From positions 1,364,001-1,428,000 of the forward strand of contig NZ_OY762656.1 of assembly GCF_963666255.1 (NCBI RefSeq): a DNA stretch of 64,000 nucleotides. Reading direction: 5' to 3'. Made by a program: the position numbers and the translations under genes. Positions 43,128 to 51,694 of the stretch are shown here, in pieces; within the stretch, counting starts at the first letter, position 1; every line of letters starts with the position of its first letter. Below the pieces are notes generated by a model that saw only the letters and a list, made by a program, of their open reading frames with translations, was not told where the DNA came from and searched no databases. Source of the stretch: an uncultured Propionivibrio sp. (lineage in GTDB: Bacteria > Pseudomonadota > Gammaproteobacteria > Burkholderiales > Rhodocyclaceae).

Positions 43128-43165
43128 AAGAGGCCGCGGAGGTTCCCCGGCCTCTTTGCTTTTTC
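43128..43165 (+). terminator. Rho-independent terminator, plus strand
   Basis: GAGGCCG (43130-43136) and CGGCCTC (43148-43154) pair and are followed by TTTGCTTTTT. It closely resembles the amt terminator at 11495. No intact plus-strand gene ends here, so it probably belonged to a deleted gene. Confidence 0.7.
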
Positions 43166-43239
43166 CGGTGGATTGGCAAAGCGGTCGAGTAGAAATACTT
43201 GCCCTGCCCGCCGCTTTGCTCTGGAAACACAGGATAGCG

Positions 43240-44013
43240 TCAGCAGCCTCCCCTCGTCGGCATGATCGATCGCATGCGGCTGACAGCAATGCCGACCGCC
43301 GCCAGAGTCCACACGATGAGCGGCCCGGACGGCAAGTCCGCCTGCGCCGATGCGATCAGTCCAATTGCATAGGCAGTCGCGCCCGCAAAATATGCTGTAC
43401 GGACTCTGGTGCGATCCGGACAGCTGCGACTCGCCAGTGCCGGGATGATGAGGCTGGCAAAGACCAGATAGACGCCGACCAACTGCACCGACGCCGTTAC
43501 GGCAAAAGCGAACAGCCCATAGAACCCCAGACGCCCGAGCCGTTGTCCGCGCCAACGGCGTACGATCAGGATTGCCGCGCTCAGTATTCCGACCGGGAGG
43601 AGCTGCCGATAGCTCACCCAGAGAATCTGCCCCGAGAGCAGTTCCTGGAGATGCTCTCCGCCATGCGGATTATTCGCGACCAGGAGCATCCCGGCACACG
43701 CCGCCAGGACGAACAGGACCCCGATCAACGCTTCCTGAATGTCGGGCCAGCGCCTTTCCGTCCACGTCAGCAACGCTGCGCCGATGAGCGCGGCGGTAAC
43801 TGCTGCGCCCTGGGCGATCCAGCCTTCCGGTTCAAAGCCCGCGCTGTCCGCCGCGATCACGCCCAGGGTTGCGATCTGAGCGATAGCCAGGTCGATGAAA
43901 ACAATGCCGCGTGACAATACCTGCATGCCCAGTGGCACATGCGTCGACAATACGAGCAAACCGGCGAGGAAGGCCGGTATCAGAATGGTGAGATCCATGA
44001 CATCCGGATTCAT
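43240..44013 (-). CDS. znuB: Zinc/manganese ABC transporter permease (ABC-3 family)
   Basis: This 257-residue protein has about eight membrane helices and the ABC-3 permease pattern, with PLGMQVLSRGIVFIDLAIAQ at the ATPase-coupling loop. It would form the channel for a divalent metal delivered by the binding protein encoded upstream. The last codons overlap debris. No ATP-binding subunit follows or precedes it in the window, so the transporter is incomplete here. Confidence 0.88.
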   Translation of the reverse strand: MNPDVMDLTILIPAFLAGLLVLSTHVPLGMQVLSRGIVFIDLAIAQIATLGVIAADSAGFEPEGWIAQGAAVTAALIGAALLTWTERRWPDIQEALIGVLFVLAACAGMLLVANNPHGGEHLQELLSGQILWVSYRQLLPVGILSAAILIVRRWRGQRLGRLGFYGLFAFAVTASVQLVGVYLVFASLIIPALASRSCPDRTRVRTAYFAGATAYAIGLIASAQADLPSGPLIVWTLAAVGIAVSRMRSIMPTRGGC

Positions 44014-44027
44014 TTCTACCTCCTTGT

Positions 44028-44933
44028 CTATTTCGTGGCCGCCAGCAGGCGCTGGATCGTGTCGTCAAAAAGCCCAAAGAGATCCTTGGCCTGGTCCGAT
44101 CCGCCGACGGTGAACGGCAGGAGGATCGCCGGAATCCCGGCGCGCTCGGCCAGCCATTCCGAACCGCGACTGTCGTTGTAGGTCGAGCGAATCACGGCGC
44201 GCGCCGGCTGTCGTTGCAACTGCGCAAACACGTCGGAAAGATGGCCGCTCGTCGGTTCGACACCCGGCTTGGGTTCCAGCGCGGCGACTTCCTTCAAACC
44301 GAGCCAGTTCTCCAGATAGACGAATGCCTTGTGGTGAACAACGATGGCCATGCCTTGCAACGGCGCGGCCTGCTTCTCCCACCCGGCAATCGCTTTGCTC
44401 CAACGCTGTGCAAATGATTGGCGATTGGCTTGATAGGTCGCCGCATTGGCCGGGTCGATTTCTGCCAAGCGTTTTGCCAAGCCCTCGGCGACCCGCGCTA
44501 TATTGTGCGGGTCCAACTGGATATGCGGATTCCCGCCCGGATGGACATCACCGAGCGAACGATCGATGCTGGTCGGCACTTCCAGCATGCGCACGAATTT
44601 CGAGGCTTCGAAGTAACCCGCTTGTCCTTCCTGAATCTTCGGATTGCCAGCCTGCTTGAGAAGAATCGGCAGCCATCCCATTTCCAGTTGAGCGCCGGTG
44701 CAGACGACGAGGTCGGCATTTCTCGCCCGTGCCAGCAGGCTCGGCTTGGCCTGGATGCGGTGCGGGTCCTGGAAGGCATTCGTCGCACTGAATACCGTCA
44801 CCTTGTCGCCGCCAAGTTCCTGTGCCAGGGCAGCCCATTCGGGCTCGCACGCGAGGATGTTGAGGGCGGCAAAGCCTGGCAGGGAAAAGGCCGAAAACAG
44901 CAGCGCCAACGCGCATTGAATATATCGAATCAT
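44028..44933 (-). CDS. znuA: Zinc/manganese ABC transporter substrate-binding protein
   Basis: This 301-residue cluster A-I binding protein has a signal peptide ending PGFA|ALN. The expected metal ligands can be placed: His in DPHRIQAKPS, His in GNPHIQLDPHN and His in VVHHKAFVYLENW, with an acidic ligand later. It lacks the long histidine-rich loop of many ZnuA proteins. It captures zinc (or manganese) in the periplasm for the permease 14 bp downstream. Confidence 0.9.
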   Translation of the reverse strand: MIRYIQCALALLFSAFSLPGFAALNILACEPEWAALAQELGGDKVTVFSATNAFQDPHRIQAKPSLLARARNADLVVCTGAQLEMGWLPILLKQAGNPKIQEGQAGYFEASKFVRMLEVPTSIDRSLGDVHPGGNPHIQLDPHNIARVAEGLAKRLAEIDPANAATYQANRQSFAQRWSKAIAGWEKQAAPLQGMAIVVHHKAFVYLENWLGLKEVAALEPKPGVEPTSGHLSDVFAQLQRQPARAVIRSTYNDSRGSEWLAERAGIPAILLPFTVGGSDQAKDLFGLFDDTIQRLLAATK

Positions 44934-44942
44934 GCTGGACTC

Positions 44943-46319
44943 CTAGAATTTGTGAGCGCCGTGTGCGCCCAGACTCATTTGGTATTGCAGGAAGATCTGG
45001 TTGTCGGTGATGCCTTCGCGCGACTTGTCCTGCGCGAATTGCAGACGGATGCGGGAGAATTCGCTGGGGTTGTAGTCGAACATCAGCGCACGCGCCGACG
45101 GCGCGTAACGCGAAGCCTGCAGTGAAGCGGCGTTGCTGCCGTAGTCGATCGATCCGGTCGCCAGGCGCTCCGTCCGCACCCCGACTCGCCATTTCGGCGC
45201 GAATTGATAGACGCCCTGCAGATACCAGCCCGATTGCACGCCAGAATACCGGTCGGTGGCCGTTCCCATCGATGCGGCATTGGTGTCATAGGTCAGGTCG
45301 CCGCTTTCCGTCCGGCGCAGATATTCGCCCTGCAATTTGAAGTTGGTGGCACTGGCATTGCCGTTCGGCGCCCATTTCCAGACGCCGTCGGCAATCCATA
45401 GACGGCTGTTGCCGCTGAAACTGTTGGTAACGGAAGTGCCGGTGGTGTCGGTGTCGTCGTACTGCCGGTCACGCGCCGCCGTACCAAGATAGGAAACGCC
45501 GGCCCGCCAACTGTGGCTGATGCCCACGTCGCCGCCCAGGTGCGCAAAAATGGCCGACGAGCCCGCGCCATTCTTGCTGCGCTCGGTGCCCGGATAGTTC
45601 GATCCGCGTCCCAGTTCAGCGCCGATTTCGACGAAGGTGTTCGTCGGCGCCAACCAGCGGACCTGGACACCGTCGCTGCCGAACTGTCCGCCGAGGAACG
45701 CACGGTAGGCCAGCGGCGCATCGACGAAGTCCCAGGTGTGCGCATGCTGTTCGTTGAGGTAACCGATGCCGGAATAGTGGCGACCGGCCTTGACGGTCAG
45801 CCCGTACGGCAGCGCGGTCGTCTGGATGAAGGCCTCTTCGGTCGACACGCTGTTGTCCGGCGCGATTGAGAACAGCATGGCGCCGTAGAACAGATGGTCG
45901 ATGTTGGCGGAAATGCCCAGTTCACTCTCGGTAAGACTCAGCCCGCGACCGGGTTTCACGCCGTCCAGCGTGTCGCTCGGCAGATGAAATCCGGTGATGC
46001 GATAGGACGCCGGATCTTTCGACAGATTGCCGTACTGTCCGGACAGGATCAGCGATACATCGGGATTGAAGGCATTGGACGCTGCGGTTGGCGCAGCGGC
46101 GGGCGCTTGCGGCACCGACTCGGCCACCTTGGCTTCCGTGTTTGAAACCTTGGTCTCGGCCTGGGACAGGCGGCTTTCAAGATCACGGATTCGTTTTTCG
46201 TAGGTTTCGCGCATGCGCGAAACTTCTTCGCGCAAGCTGCGCAGGTCGTTGTTGTCAGTTGCGGAAGCGAGCGTCGGCGCAAGCGCGAACGCCGCCAGAA
46301 GCGGTAGGGATAGACGCAT
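44943..46319 (-). CDS. Outer-membrane porin-like protein of the metal-uptake operon
   Basis: This 458-residue protein has a signal peptide ending TLASA|TDN, then a coiled coil (about residues 25-60; LREEVSRMRETYEKRIRDLE) and a C-terminal region of alternating aromatic beta-strands ending in F, as in outer-membrane barrels. Its place between a small exported protein and the zinc binding protein, with a 9-bp gap to the latter, suggests that it admits the metal across the outer membrane. It has no TonB box or plug domain. Confidence 0.75.
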   Translation of the reverse strand: MRLSLPLLAAFALAPTLASATDNNDLRSLREEVSRMRETYEKRIRDLESRLSQAETKVSNTEAKVAESVPQAPAAAPTAASNAFNPDVSLILSGQYGNLSKDPASYRITGFHLPSDTLDGVKPGRGLSLTESELGISANIDHLFYGAMLFSIAPDNSVSTEEAFIQTTALPYGLTVKAGRHYSGIGYLNEQHAHTWDFVDAPLAYRAFLGGQFGSDGVQVRWLAPTNTFVEIGAELGRGSNYPGTERSKNGAGSSAIFAHLGGDVGISHSWRAGVSYLGTAARDRQYDDTDTTGTSVTNSFSGNSRLWIADGVWKWAPNGNASATNFKLQGEYLRRTESGDLTYDTNAASMGTATDRYSGVQSGWYLQGVYQFAPKWRVGVRTERLATGSIDYGSNAASLQASRYAPSARALMFDYNPSEFSRIRLQFAQDKSREGITDNQIFLQYQMSLGAHGAHKF

Positions 46320-46387
46320 GATTCATCTCCAAAGCAATAGAACGCCTTCCGAGACGCTCGGAAGGTCGCGACAGTAGGGGTCAGGCT

Positions 46388-46744
46388 TTAGAGATGAATC
46401 GGTGGCGCGCGCGCGCCATAGGGGCGGAGCGGGGGCGAACGGAGCGGTGCCGCGGGGAGATCTTCGCATGGCGCTGGACAATCGGCCGGACCGGTCGACA
46501 GGGCAACGTCCGACGACGGCGCGGCGAGAATACCGGCATAGGCCAGGCATGACAGGCAATGATCATCGCCCTTGTCGTGGTGTCCGCCGGTCTCGCCGCC
46601 GGCGTCCTTCTGAATCGAACTGCTTGATGAAGTCTGGGTGTCTGCACCGACGTGTTCGATCCAGTGCGCGAACGCCGCCCCCTGCGCAAACAGCAGGAAA
46701 AACGCACAAACGAGGGCAAACCAGGAAGGGGAGCGGCGACGCAT
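46388..46744 (-). CDS. Small exported protein, DUF2946-like
   Basis: From ATG 46744 the product is 118 residues with a signal peptide (MRRRSPSWF...GAAFA) and a histidine- and cysteine-containing stretch, HHDKGDDHCLSCLAYAG, reminiscent of DUF2946 proteins found beside metal transport genes. The C-terminus is proline-rich. It heads the predicted metal-uptake operon, 68 bp before the porin gene. A metal-binding role is inferred only from composition and context. Confidence 0.65.
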   Translation of the reverse strand: MRRRSPSWFALVCAFFLLFAQGAAFAHWIEHVGADTQTSSSSSIQKDAGGETGGHHDKGDDHCLSCLAYAGILAAPSSDVALSTGPADCPAPCEDLPAAPLRSPPLRPYGARAPPIHL

Positions 46745-46837
46745 CCGGCAATGATACTTGAACTCGCCTTCAAAATGATGACAGCTGGCAGACGGTTGAA
46801 GCAGGTTGCGGGTGGGATACGTCCGTCCCCGCACACG

Positions 46838-47176
46838 CTATGGGGATGGCGTACTTTCTGTCGCCCCCTGTGGATGCAGGTGGATCGCCAGCCACAGGGC
46901 GCCGGCGGATGTTTGCGTCACCGAGTGTGGCGTGCGAGCGGGCAGGAAGAGGTAATCGCCGGCCGTCAATCGCGTTTCTTCGCCGTCGACGACCAGCGTT
47001 GCCGAACCACGCAGGAGCACGACCCATTCGTCCTGCTCCTGCAGATAGTCTCCGGGCACGATATCAGCCGAGCTGACGATGCGTTCGATGAGCAGATTGC
47101 GATGCGCGAGCAGGGTGTCGAAACGTTCGCCGCCCGGCGGCGGCCGGTCGTCCAGGAAGAGGTTGCCTGGGCGCAT
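46838..47176 (-). CDS. Cupin-domain protein
   Basis: This 112-residue protein is a single cupin domain with EQDEWVVLLRGSATLVVDGE and the second motif AGDYLFLPARTPHSV, typical of small cytosolic beta-barrels related to phosphomannose-isomerase cupins. The reaction is unknown. It starts 8 bp after the exported cupin gene and is probably co-transcribed. Confidence 0.85.
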   Translation of the reverse strand: MRPGNLFLDDRPPPGGERFDTLLAHRNLLIERIVSSADIVPGDYLQEQDEWVVLLRGSATLVVDGEETRLTAGDYLFLPARTPHSVTQTSAGALWLAIHLHPQGATESTPSP

Positions 47177-47184
47177 GGCGTTCC

Positions 47185-47625
47185 TCAGCGTGCGACCGGA
47201 ACGGTGGCGGTCGGTCCGACGCCGACTTCCTGGTAGCTGACATCGCCGTCCTTCGCCCACAGATAATGCGGGACGTTGGCCGGGGCGACGTAGAGCCCGC
47301 CGGCCGGAACCGCCGCCATCCTGGATTCGTCGAAGACGTCGCCAAATCCCACGTAGAGCGTGCCGGACAGCACCGTCGTGTGGCGGGTGTCGGGATGCGT
47401 ATGTACCGGAAGCTTTGCGTTCCTGGCCAGCGTGACGCGGAAGACATAGGCGCCGGCGTCCTGTTCGGCGCCGAGCATCCAGGCGCCGCGAACCAGCGGA
47501 TTGTTGGGCGGACTGAACCACCGCAGCGATTCGGGCAGTATTGGCTGCGGCGCCGGCGTTTGCGCCATCAGCGGGCTCGCGGCCAGTGTCGTTGCGAGCA
47601 ACAGGAGTGTGGCGGCGCGTTTCAT
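47185..47625 (-). CDS. Exported cupin-domain protein
   Basis: The 146-residue product has a signal peptide ending PLMA|QTP and a cupin barrel with HTHPDTRHTTVLSGTLYVGFG and PAGGLYVAPANVPHYLW motifs. The two histidines and the HxH-like pattern suggest metal binding. A periplasmic cupin preceding a cytosolic one is seen in other proteobacteria without a defined function. It lies 215 bp from the next upstream gene. Confidence 0.85.
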   Translation of the reverse strand: MKRAATLLLLATTLAASPLMAQTPAPQPILPESLRWFSPPNNPLVRGAWMLGAEQDAGAYVFRVTLARNAKLPVHTHPDTRHTTVLSGTLYVGFGDVFDESRMAAVPAGGLYVAPANVPHYLWAKDGDVSYQEVGVGPTATVPVAR

Positions 47626-47840
47626 GGGCAGGTTCCTTCCTTCGAGACCGGGGGCGGGCTATGCAAAAGGCATGGGTGCGACGATTGGCGCCCACTTTTC
47701 CAGATCGAAGGTGCCGCTGTCAATCGTATTTGGTTTGGCACGTTGCGGCGATGTGCGCCGAATTTCTCGATGCCCGGCCGCCGTCGATGCAACGCCTGGC
47801 GTTGGCGAAATGACGGTTTTGGCGGTGGTCAGGGCGGAAG

Positions 47841-48233
47841 TCAGTTATGTTTGCCGGCGGCTTCGATGCGGGCATACAGCGCGGCAAGCGATGTGCCGTT
47901 CGTGGTGTTGCCGAGAAGGCCGTTGACTTCGCTGCTGTCGTCGCTTTGCAGCAAAGGATTGCTGAGATTGGTGGCGAATTTGAGCGCCGTCAGCAAGCCT
48001 TTGGCGTTGTAGGTTTGCGCTGCCGTGGCATCGCTGCTGTTGTCGTTCTTGCTCAGGGTGACGAGGCTTTGGTAGAGCGGCAGGGCGTCGCCGCTGCCGT
48101 TGGCGATGGCCTGGTTCAGTGCCGTTTTGAGTTGGCCGTAGCTGCCCGAGGCGTTGGACGTGCTGGTGCTGCCGGCGTCGGAGTGCAGCGAGTTGAGTAT
48201 TGTCGAGACGGAGGCGTTGATGCTGGCGGTCAT
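47841..48233 (-). CDS. Hypothetical protein, small, serine/asparagine-rich
   Basis: I do not recognise this 130-residue product. It is polar and rich in Ser, Thr, Asn and Ala (for example LHSDAGSTSTSNASGSYGQL), with a helical pattern near the end (SLAALYARIEAAGKHN). It has no signal peptide, cysteine or transmembrane segment. The start is supported by AAGGAA before ATG 48233. Confidence 0.65.
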   Translation of the reverse strand: MTASINASVSTILNSLHSDAGSTSTSNASGSYGQLKTALNQAIANGSGDALPLYQSLVTLSKNDNSSDATAAQTYNAKGLLTALKFATNLSNPLLQSDDSSEVNGLLGNTTNGTSLAALYARIEAAGKHN

Positions 48234-48504
48234 GGCGACGTTCCTTGGCACGGTTTGACGGATGGGGCTGTTTTGCCATCCGGCGGCAAAATATGCCGTG
48301 CGCACCTCGCCAAACTGGGCAATGTCGGAAGAAATTGCCGGAATAAGCTCGGGTAACGGCGTGCACGGTCCCCGCCTGCCGTTATGCATTTAACGTGCCA
48401 TTGCCGCCCGGCCGCCCTCGGTCATAACGCCAGGCGGTCCGGGTCGGCGCGTCGGCGAATGGCTTCTGGCGAAGCCTCGCCTTCGTTTGCCTTCGCCGTC
48501 GCGC

Positions 48505-49389
48505 TCAGGCCGGCGTCGCCAACCGCCCGTCGCGGTAATCGTTGAGCGCCTGATAGATCTCCTGCTCGCTCGTCATGACGAAGGGGCCGTACTGGACGAT
48601 TGGCTCGCGCAGCGGCGCGCCGGCGATCAGCAGGACGCGGGCATCGTTTTCGCTGCTGATGACAACGCCATCGCCATCGGCGGAGTTGTCGAGGATCGCC
48701 ATGCGTTGTGACGGTACCGGCGTGCCGGCGATGTCGACACTGCCGCGATAGACGTAGACGAAGGCGTTGTGTCCGGGCGGCAGCGTCTGGGCGAAGCGGC
48801 TACCGGCCGGCAAATGCAGGTCCAGATAGAGCGGCGCCGTCGCCTCGCGGGTCACCGCGCCGGTGGTGCCGTGGCTGTCACCGGCAATGACGGTGACATC
48901 GACGCCGGCGGCGGTCGAAAAGCGTGGCAGTTCGGTTGCGGCGAAGTCGCGATACCACGGGGCCGTCATCTTGTCGCGCGCTGGAAGATTGAGCCAGAGC
49001 TGGAAGCCCTCCATGACGCCTTCTTCCTGTTGCGGGATTTCCGAGTGGATGATGCCGCGCCCGGCGGTCATCCACTGCACGCCGCCGTTTTCGAGCAGCC
49101 CCTCATGACCGGCACTGTCGCGGTGGCGCATGCGACCGGCAATCATGTAGGTGATCGTCTCGAAGCCGCGGTGCGGATGGTCGGGAAAGCCGGCGATGTA
49201 GTCGTCCGGGCGGTCGCTGCCGAAGGCATCGAGCATGAGGAAGGGGTCGAGCCGGCGCTGCAGCGACTGGGTCAGCACGCGCGTCAGCTTGACGCCGGCA
49301 CCGTCCGAGGTGGCTTTGCCGACGACGACGGTTTCGACACCGCGTGAACGTTGGACGGTTTCGGAGGGGATGCTGGTTGTGCGGGTCAT
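48505..49389 (-). CDS. Pirin-family protein
   Basis: This 294-residue bicupin has the pirin hallmark HPHRGFETITYMIAG, with metal-ligand histidines, then GGVQWMTAGRGIIHSEIP and GFQLWLNLP. Some pirins show quercetin 2,3-dioxygenase activity; others act in redox signalling. ATG 49389 follows AAGGAG. It lies 44 bp after the azoreductase gene on the same strand and may be regulated with it by the divergent LysR protein. Confidence 0.93.
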   Translation of the reverse strand: MTRTTSIPSETVQRSRGVETVVVGKATSDGAGVKLTRVLTQSLQRRLDPFLMLDAFGSDRPDDYIAGFPDHPHRGFETITYMIAGRMRHRDSAGHEGLLENGGVQWMTAGRGIIHSEIPQQEEGVMEGFQLWLNLPARDKMTAPWYRDFAATELPRFSTAAGVDVTVIAGDSHGTTGAVTREATAPLYLDLHLPAGSRFAQTLPPGHNAFVYVYRGSVDIAGTPVPSQRMAILDNSADGDGVVISSENDARVLLIAGAPLREPIVQYGPFVMTSEQEIYQALNDYRDGRLATPA

Positions 49390-49433
49390 GATGGCTCCTT
49401 GGCGAGCGCCAGCGGGCGCTCGCATTTTCCGGG

Positions 49434-50030
49434 TCAGGCGAGGACGGCGGCGAGGTCGGCAGCCGCTTCGGAAAAGCCTTGCTCGGCGGCTTCCGCGCCC
49501 ATGTTCAGGCCTTCGGCATAGACGAATTCGACGTCGCTCATGCCGAGGAAACCGAGGACGACCTTGAGGTACGGGACCTGGGTGTCGAAAGCGCCGTCGC
49601 GGTAACGGCCGCCGCGGGCGAGGGCGACATAGACTTTCTTGCCGGTCAGCAGGCCTTCCGGGCCCTTTTCGGTGTAGCGGAAGGTGACGCCGGCACGGGC
49701 GATCGCGTCGATCCAGCTCTTGAACTGGACCGAGACGCCGAGGTTGTACATCGGCACGCCGAGCACCAGCACATCGGCGGCTTGCACCGCGGCGATTTCG
49801 GCGTCATAACGCGCGACGAGGTCGGCCTGCTCACGCGAGCGCTGTTCGGCCGGGGTGAACAGGGCGCCGAGGGCGGTCTCGTCGAGGAAGGGGATCGGCG
49901 CGCTGGCGAGGTCGCGCAGCGTCAGCGTCGCGTTCGGGTTGGCGGCTTGCAGACGCGCAGTGATGCTGTCGGCGACGCGGGTGGAGTTGGCGCCGGTACG
50001 GGCGCTGGCGTTGATTTGCAGGATGTTCAT
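49434..50030 (-). CDS. azoR: FMN-dependent NADH-azoreductase
   Basis: This 198-residue flavodoxin-fold protein matches Azo[17 protein letters not shown] at the phosphate site, [27 protein letters not shown] (in parts) and the RGGRY segment. It reduces quinones and azo or nitro compounds by two-electron transfer and protects against thiol and quinone stress. It is divergent from the LysR gene at 50126, an arrangement typical of LysR-controlled reductases. Confidence 0.94.
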   Translation of the reverse strand: MNILQINASARTGANSTRVADSITARLQAANPNATLTLRDLASAPIPFLDETALGALFTPAEQRSREQADLVARYDAEIAAVQAADVLVLGVPMYNLGVSVQFKSWIDAIARAGVTFRYTEKGPEGLLTGKKVYVALARGGRYRDGAFDTQVPYLKVVLGFLGMSDVEFVYAEGLNMGAEAAEQGFSEAAADLAAVLA

Positions 50031-50113
50031 GAATTTCTCCTTGACGGGTGTGGATGGCATGGGCGTACTTTATTGCAGACAAAAATGCAGCGGAAGTCCG
50101 AAAAACGGGTAAC

Positions 50114-50135
50114 ATTGTTCCGTGTATGGAACAAT
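50114..50135. promoter_or_regulatory. Perfect palindrome over the LysR start codon
   Basis: ATTGTTCC-gtgtat-GGAACAAT is a perfect 8-6-8 inverted repeat containing the LysR ATG (50126). It has the T-N11-A layout of LysR sites and lies in the 95-bp divergent region with azoR, so it is a likely autoregulatory and activator site. Confidence 0.7.
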
Positions 50136-51043
50136 ATGAAGCCAACGATCTGCTGATCTTTTTCCGCGTCGCCGAGGCGGGCAGTTTCAGTCGTGCGGCC
50201 GAGCGGATCGGTCTGCCCAAGTCGACGGTGTCGCGCCGTGTATCGCTGCTTGAGGAGCGTCTCGGCGAACGGCTGATGTTGCGCACGACGCGTCGCCTGA
50301 CGTTGACCGAGTTCGGCCAGCAATTGCTCGAGCATGCGCGTCAGGTGGCCGCCGAGGTCGATGCCGTGCAGGCGCTCAGCGAGCATCGGCAGGCGCGGCC
50401 GAGTGGGCGCCTGCGCGTGTCGATGCCGAGCGATTTCGCCAATCTGCTGCTGACCGACATGCTGGCGGCGTTCATCGCGATGCATCCAGCGGTGTCGCTG
50501 GTGCTCGATCTATCGCCGCGCCGCGTCGATCTGCTTGGCGAGAATTTCGACATCGCTGTGCGCATGGGCGATCTGCCCGACGATGCCTTGCTGGCGGCAC
50601 GGCGCATCGCGATTTTTTCGACCGGCCTGTATGCGTCGCCGGGCTATCTCGTCGAGCATGGTGAGCCGGCGGCGCCCGAGGATTTGCTGTCGCATGACGG
50701 CTTGCGGCTGCTCGGGCGGCGCGGCGAGGCGGTGCCCTGGATTCTGTCGCGGGGAAAGCAGCGCTGGGAGGGCGTGCCGCCCGGGCGGACGACGGCAAAT
50801 TCGCCCGAGTTGCTGATCCGCCTGGCGTGCGCCGGGGCGGGCATCGCCGCCGCGCCGGACTACTTTGCCTTGCCGGCCGTGCGCCGTGGCGAGTTGCGGC
50901 GTGTCCTGCCCGACTGGCAGTTGCCCTCGCATCCGGCCTGGGCCGTGTTTCCGGGGCGGCGCCTGATGCCGGCCAAGACGCGTGCCTTCATCGACATGCT
51001 GGAAGCGGCCCTGGCTGGCGCCGTGCCGCCGGCTGCTGGCTGA
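50126..51043 (+). CDS. LysR-family transcriptional regulator
   Basis: This 305-residue regulator has an N-terminal winged helix (FFRVAEAGSFSRAAERIGLPKSTVSRRVSLLEERLGERL, given only as a location: residues 12-46) and a LysR substrate domain with the typical GRLRVSMP start of the first lobe. It is of the common group that controls divergent reductase genes; azoR and pirin are the probable targets. ATG 50126 lies inside a palindrome with no strong ribosome site. Confidence 0.92.
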   Translation: MEQYEANDLLIFFRVAEAGSFSRAAERIGLPKSTVSRRVSLLEERLGERLMLRTTRRLTLTEFGQQLLEHARQVAAEVDAVQALSEHRQARPSGRLRVSMPSDFANLLLTDMLAAFIAMHPAVSLVLDLSPRRVDLLGENFDIAVRMGDLPDDALLAARRIAIFSTGLYASPGYLVEHGEPAAPEDLLSHDGLRLLGRRGEAVPWILSRGKQRWEGVPPGRTTANSPELLIRLACAGAGIAAAPDYFALPAVRRGELRRVLPDWQLPSHPAWAVFPGRRLMPAKTRAFIDMLEAALAGAVPPAAG

Positions 51044-51052
51044 GCCGCCGTT

Positions 51053-51661
51053 TCAGCGGCGGGCGAGGCCGAGGCCCATGCGGCCGATCAGGCCGTCGCG
51101 CAGGATGAACTGGTGGTAGAAGGCGCCGCCGACGTGGAGGGCGAGCAAGGCGAAGATCGTGATGCCGATGCCGCGATGCAGTTCGTGCAGCGGCAAGGCG
51201 CTGAGGCCGCCTGGAAGGGTTGCCGCCTGTCCGAAGACTGCGGGGAAAACGCCGCCGAGCGCGGCCATGCCGATGCCGCTGGTGACCATCGCCAGGATCA
51301 GCAGGTCGAAGATGCGATGGACATAACGGGCGAGGCGGTCGGCCCAGGCCATGCCGCTGCTGAGAAAACACGGCCGTTCGGTACGACGGCGTGCCGCCAT
51401 GCGGACGAAGGTGAGCAGCAGGACGATCAGGCCGACCGACATGTGGCGGCGCAGCGCGTCGATTTTCTCGGGTGAATCGTGGCGGATGCCCGGCATGACG
51501 AAGGCGCTCATCACCAGCGCCGCGATGATCAGACCGGCCACCGCCCAGTGCAGCGCACGCATGACCGGGGCATGGCGTCGGGCGGCCCTGGCCGCGACCG
51601 GCTGCTGCGGATTGACTTTAGACGGCCGCGAGGCGGGGCGGTTTGAATACTCGGCTTTCAT
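51053..51661 (-). CDS. Cytochrome b561-type membrane protein
   Basis: From ATG 51661 the protein has 202 residues, with four membrane helices and haem-ligand histidines in MRALHWAVAG, LRRHMSVG, RYVHRIFD and ELHRGIGI. Such cytochromes move electrons from quinol to periplasmic partners. It ends the FtrABCD operon, 34 bp after ftrD, so it may supply electrons to iron handling. An in-frame ATG at 51691 is possible but lacks a ribosome site; AGAGGAAAG precedes the chosen start. Confidence 0.85.
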   Translation of the reverse strand: MKAEYSNRPASRPSKVNPQQPVAARAARRHAPVMRALHWAVAGLIIAALVMSAFVMPGIRHDSPEKIDALRRHMSVGLIVLLLTFVRMAARRRTERPCFLSSGMAWADRLARYVHRIFDLLILAMVTSGIGMAALGGVFPAVFGQAATLPGGLSALPLHELHRGIGITIFALLALHVGGAFYHQFILRDGLIGRMGLGLARR

Positions 51662-51694
51662 ATACTGCAACTTTCCTCTCTGTTTCTTCATCGT

